Shown here: piece by piece, positions 61,578 to 64,000 of the stretch
Numbering within the stretch: the stretch's first letter is position 1
How the letters are laid out: each line of letters starts with the position of its first letter
Origin: Flavobacterium sp. SLB02
Lineage (GTDB): Bacteria > Bacteroidota > Bacteroidia > Flavobacteriales > Flavobacteriaceae
Direction of reading: 5' to 3'
NCBI RefSeq assembly: GCF_009664855.1
Contig: NZ_CP045928.1
Span: forward strand, 4,465,186 to 4,529,185
Length of the DNA: 64,000 nucleotides
The notes under the pieces: generated by a model
What the model saw: the letters and a program-made list of their open reading frames with translations, nothing else
Databases searched by the model: none
What the model was told of the DNA's origin: nothing
Made by a program: the position numbers and the translations under genes

Positions 61578-62453
61578 TTATTTTTTTGCTAAAAGCACTT
61601 TCCATGCCGATGAAATATCATCGTTATTCAAATATTTTTTGGCTTCTAGATGTACCTTTTCCTGATCATCGGAACTTAATACTCCTTTCACCGAAAAGTT
61701 TTCTTTCACAAATATACTAACTTCTTCCGTTGTAGGCAAGGCTTCAATGTTACCTAATTTTCCAAGATCATTTCCGTTAAAAACGGGGCTTTCCCTGATA
61801 TAATTAGGGATCACATCTACGCCAACGCCTAATGTTGTCAGAGGTTTTGGCACTTCAAAAAGCCCTTGGTTCGATCTTGAATACCAGTTACTTCCCAATC
61901 TCGAAACCAGATCAATTTTATGCTGATCGATGGCTCCGTTTTCATCTAAAACAGCTTCATGAATATGAATTTTTACGACTTCGCAAAGAATCAAATTGCC
62001 TGCTCCGCCCTGGTCTCCTAGCGGAATAATCTGCGTAACTTTGCACTCAAACTGCACCGGCGACTCTTTTACACGATACGGTTTAACAAAATCTGACGGA
62101 ATTTGGGTTAGTCCGGCCTTGATAAATTCGTTGACACCTTCTCCATATTCAGTACTGGCCAATGAGGCTTGCTGCACAATATCATAATTAACTACATTAA
62201 TCACCACTTCACGAGTTGCCTCTGCATTGATCAACGTATGTTTTACAGTATTATCACGTACACGACGTGCCGGCGAAAAAACTAAAATTGGCGGATTGGC
62301 ACTGAACACGTTAAAGAAACTAAATGGCGACAAATTCGGGATTCCTTTGGCACTAATAGTACTTGCAAATGCAATAGGCCTTGGCCCCACAGCGCTTTGC
62401 AAATAACCCTGCAGTTTTGCCGTTGGTATTTCTTTTGGATCGATGCTAATCAT
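61578..62453 (-). CDS. Flavin reductase-like (DIM6/NTAB) protein
   Basis: The 291-residue protein matches flavin reductase-like FMN-binding proteins: YLQSAVGPRPIAFASTISAK, NLSPFSFFNVFSANPPILVFS and the loop TVKHTLINAEATREVVINVV. Such proteins bind FMN and reduce it or act on small molecules; the target is unknown. I chose ATG 62453 (MISIDPKEI). ATG 62480 is in frame, but it lies only 11 bases after the -7 box, leaving almost no leader. Confidence 0.88.
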   Translation of the reverse strand: MISIDPKEIPTAKLQGYLQSAVGPRPIAFASTISAKGIPNLSPFSFFNVFSANPPILVFSPARRVRDNTVKHTLINAEATREVVINVVNYDIVQQASLASTEYGEGVNEFIKAGLTQIPSDFVKPYRVKESPVQFECKVTQIIPLGDQGGAGNLILCEVVKIHIHEAVLDENGAIDQHKIDLVSRLGSNWYSRSNQGLFEVPKPLTTLGVGVDVIPNYIRESPVFNGNDLGKLGNIEALPTTEEVSIFVKENFSVKGVLSSDDQEKVHLEAKKYLNNDDISSAWKVLLAKK

Positions 62454-62491
62454 AGATTTTTCTTTTTGACCAAATCTCATTTCGGTTACTG

Positions 62492-62519
62492 CAAAAGTAG
62501 ATAAATCGTTTATCCCAAA
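62492..62519 (-). promoter_or_regulatory. Predicted promoter of the flavin reductase-DUF3127 pair
   Basis: On the minus strand, TTTG (62519-62516), 16 bases, TACTTTTG (62499-62492). The box is exact, though the spacing is one short of the usual range. It supports the downstream ATG at 62453. Confidence 0.5.
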
Positions 62520-62614
62520 GAAATAGTTTTAGACTTAAAAACAAAAAATCTTTAGCCGTTTATAAAATATTAAATGTGTTTATTTCGTTATATTTATACC
62601 TCAAAAAATAATTT

Positions 62615-63763
62615 ATGTCTTTTTCTGAAAGAAGAAATACAACTCGTTGGATTATTATTTTCATTTCCTTTTTAATCATTTCTTTGATTCTCTGGAACAC
62701 TTATACTTTTTTCCAAATTTTCAAAAATGAAGAGAGACTAAAAATGAATCTTTGGGCCAATGCACAAAAAACACTGGTAAACGCCGATGAAAATACCGAC
62801 CTCGATTTACCTCTTAACATTTTAAATAACAATACATCGGTTCCTGTTATGCTTACGATGTACAATAAAGTAATCAGCTCTGTAAATGTTCCTGAAGAAG
62901 TTCTTGCCGACAAAAAGAAATCAATGTCGTATTTAAAGAACTTAAAAAGTGAAAATGAACCCATAATTATCGAATATGCACCAGGAAAACACCAGGAGGT
63001 ATATTACGGAAACTCGGCATTACTTAATAAACTCAAATATTATCCCGTTGCATTATTGCTGATCATCTTTTTATTTGGCGCTCTTATTTATAACTTTTAC
63101 AGAAGTAACAAGATGGCCACTCAAAATAAACTTTGGGCCGGAATGGCAAAGGAAACCGCGCATCAAATCGGGACACCTTTATCTTCATTAATTGGCTGGG
63201 TTGAAATATTAAAAACAGAAGAAATAGATCAGTCGATAACTACAGAAATAGAAAAAGACATTGAGAGACTGCAAACTATTACGGATCGTTTTTCTAAAAT
63301 TGGATCGGTTCCTGTTTTAGAAAAGCATGATATTATTGCAGAGACATTACATACTTACGAATACTTGCAATCACGTTTTTCTAAACAAGTTACTTTCTCT
63401 TACAATACTCCAAAAGATCCTGTTTTGGTTATGATAAACCCAACGCTGCACAGCTGGACGATTGAAAATTTAGTCAAAAATGCCATTGATGCTATGAAAG
63501 GAAAAGGAAGCCTGGATCTTCGAATTGAACAAGATGCGCATCATGTCAAAATAAACGTAAAAGATTCCGGAACCGGGATTGCTAAGAATCAATTTAAAAC
63601 CATTTTCGAACCAGGATTCACCACAAAAAAACGTGGTTGGGGACTAGGGCTTTCCCTTACCAAAAGAATCGTTGAAGAATATCATGGCGGAAAAATAAAA
63701 GTCCTCCATTCTGAAATTGGAAAAGGAACTACATTTCAGATTTCTCTAAATAAAATGGTTTAA
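62615..63763 (+). CDS. Sensor histidine kinase
   Basis: The 382-residue kinase has two membrane segments (about 10-32 and 145-165), a short periplasmic domain, an H-box (GMAKETAHQIGTPLSSLIGW with the phospho-His) and a HATPase domain (NLVKNAIDAMKGKGS, DSGTGIAKNQF, WGLGLSLTKRI). No response regulator gene is adjacent, so it is an orphan in this window. The 3' end overlaps the next converging ORF by four bases. Confidence 0.93.
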   Translation: MSFSERRNTTRWIIIFISFLIISLILWNTYTFFQIFKNEERLKMNLWANAQKTLVNADENTDLDLPLNILNNNTSVPVMLTMYNKVISSVNVPEEVLADKKKSMSYLKNLKSENEPIIIEYAPGKHQEVYYGNSALLNKLKYYPVALLLIIFLFGALIYNFYRSNKMATQNKLWAGMAKETAHQIGTPLSSLIGWVEILKTEEIDQSITTEIEKDIERLQTITDRFSKIGSVPVLEKHDIIAETLHTYEYLQSRFSKQVTFSYNTPKDPVLVMINPTLHSWTIENLVKNAIDAMKGKGSLDLRIEQDAHHVKINVKDSGTGIAKNQFKTIFEPGFTTKKRGWGLGLSLTKRIVEEYHGGKIKVLHSEIGKGTTFQISLNKMV

Positions 63764-63993
63764 TTTAACGGAATACCAAACCAACTTACTTTTGTAAACA
63801 TTGTTTTTCGAGCCAATTTTGACTTGCCTAAATATTTCTCAACAAATAAAAAATGTTCTTCGGATTGGCTAATAGCCTGATTTATTCCAGTTAATAAAGA
63901 AGTTATACTAGCTTGATTGCTTTTAGAAACAGTACCTAAGTTATCTAATAATTCTTTACTTTTTAAAAGCTTGTCTTTAGGTGAAGTAATCAT
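63760..63993 (-). CDS. Small conserved-looking ORF of unknown function
   Basis: The 77-codon frame (MITSPKDKLLKSKELLDNLG...) is mainly helical and Ser/Leu/Lys-rich, with no signal peptide or recognised domain. It converges on and overlaps the histidine kinase gene by four bases. The start lies seven bases from the window edge, so its upstream region cannot be seen. I am not sure it is a gene. Confidence 0.42.
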   Translation of the reverse strand: MITSPKDKLLKSKELLDNLGTVSKSNQASITSLLTGINQAISQSEEHFLFVEKYLGKSKLARKTMFTKVSWFGIPLN

Positions 63994-64000
63994 TTTTTTT

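Overview
The window is chromosomal DNA from a Bacteroidota bacterium, almost certainly a Flavobacterium-type organism. Four things point there: low GC and A-rich gene starts without Shine-Dalgarno sites; repeated promoter boxes of the Bacteroidota type (TTG or TTTG, 16-21 bases, TAnnTTTG); an alternative complex III (ActABCDEF) operon joined to cytochrome c oxidase genes; and a giant secreted Gly-rich/Ig-repeat protein. No transposase, phage, CRISPR array or rRNA is visible. Most of the window is core genome; the unusual content lies in intergenic regions and in a few small genes.

Layout. 1-3725 (-): N-terminal part of a giant secreted adhesin-like protein, cut by the window edge. 4220-7523 (-): ruvB, a cytochrome P450 and queG in one tight operon. 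7824-19219 (-): actABCDEF, coxB and ctaD, a menaquinol:cytochrome c oxidoreductase plus aa3-type oxidase. 19439-20625: a SPOR-domain protein and a DUF4920 protein. 20781-25440 (-): rimP-nusA-infB, with a terminator-like hairpin at the first start codon. 25616-28913 (+): tandem Usp protein, aldehyde dehydrogenase, AraC-type regulator. 29204-29441 (-): two identical tRNA-Gln genes, each with its own promoter and terminator. 29687-33696 (+): a DUF2723/GT117 membrane protein and a NodB-type deacetylase. 33722-35334 (-): a cysteine-free thioredoxin-fold protein and a membrane metallophosphoesterase. 35507-38196 (-): a two-component system flanked by two paralogous small basic secreted proteins with the same promoter architecture. 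38524-42686: polA and a LacI-type regulator. 42882-44467 (+): two ferritin-like proteins. 44661-47569 (+): rplM-rpsI-rpsB-tsf. 48023-52248: M3 peptidase, queuosine precursor transporter, lipoprotein, 3-methyladenine glycosylase. 52349-59568 (+): a TPP riboswitch and the thiamine genes thiS-thiC-(thiE-like)-thiD-thiE-thiG-thiH-thiF. 59565-63993: MOSC protein, aat, a DUF3127 protein with an SSB-like acidic tail, a flavin reductase-like protein, a histidine kinase and a small unknown ORF.

How the genes work together. The act-cox operon supplies the final steps of aerobic respiration from menaquinol to oxygen. The rimP-nusA-infB and rplM-rpsI-rpsB-tsf groups form translation and transcription machinery, and both have structured 5' leaders. 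The thi operon makes the thiazole and pyrimidine halves of thiamine phosphate under TPP control. The best candidate for an undescribed module is 35507-38274. There an OmpR-type regulator and kinase sit between two duplicated genes for small, Lys/Ala-rich secreted peptides. Both small-gene promoters carry the same 7-base direct repeat with 11-base period, placed identically over the -33 element. Several different short inverted-repeat elements, MITE-like in form, lie between genes.
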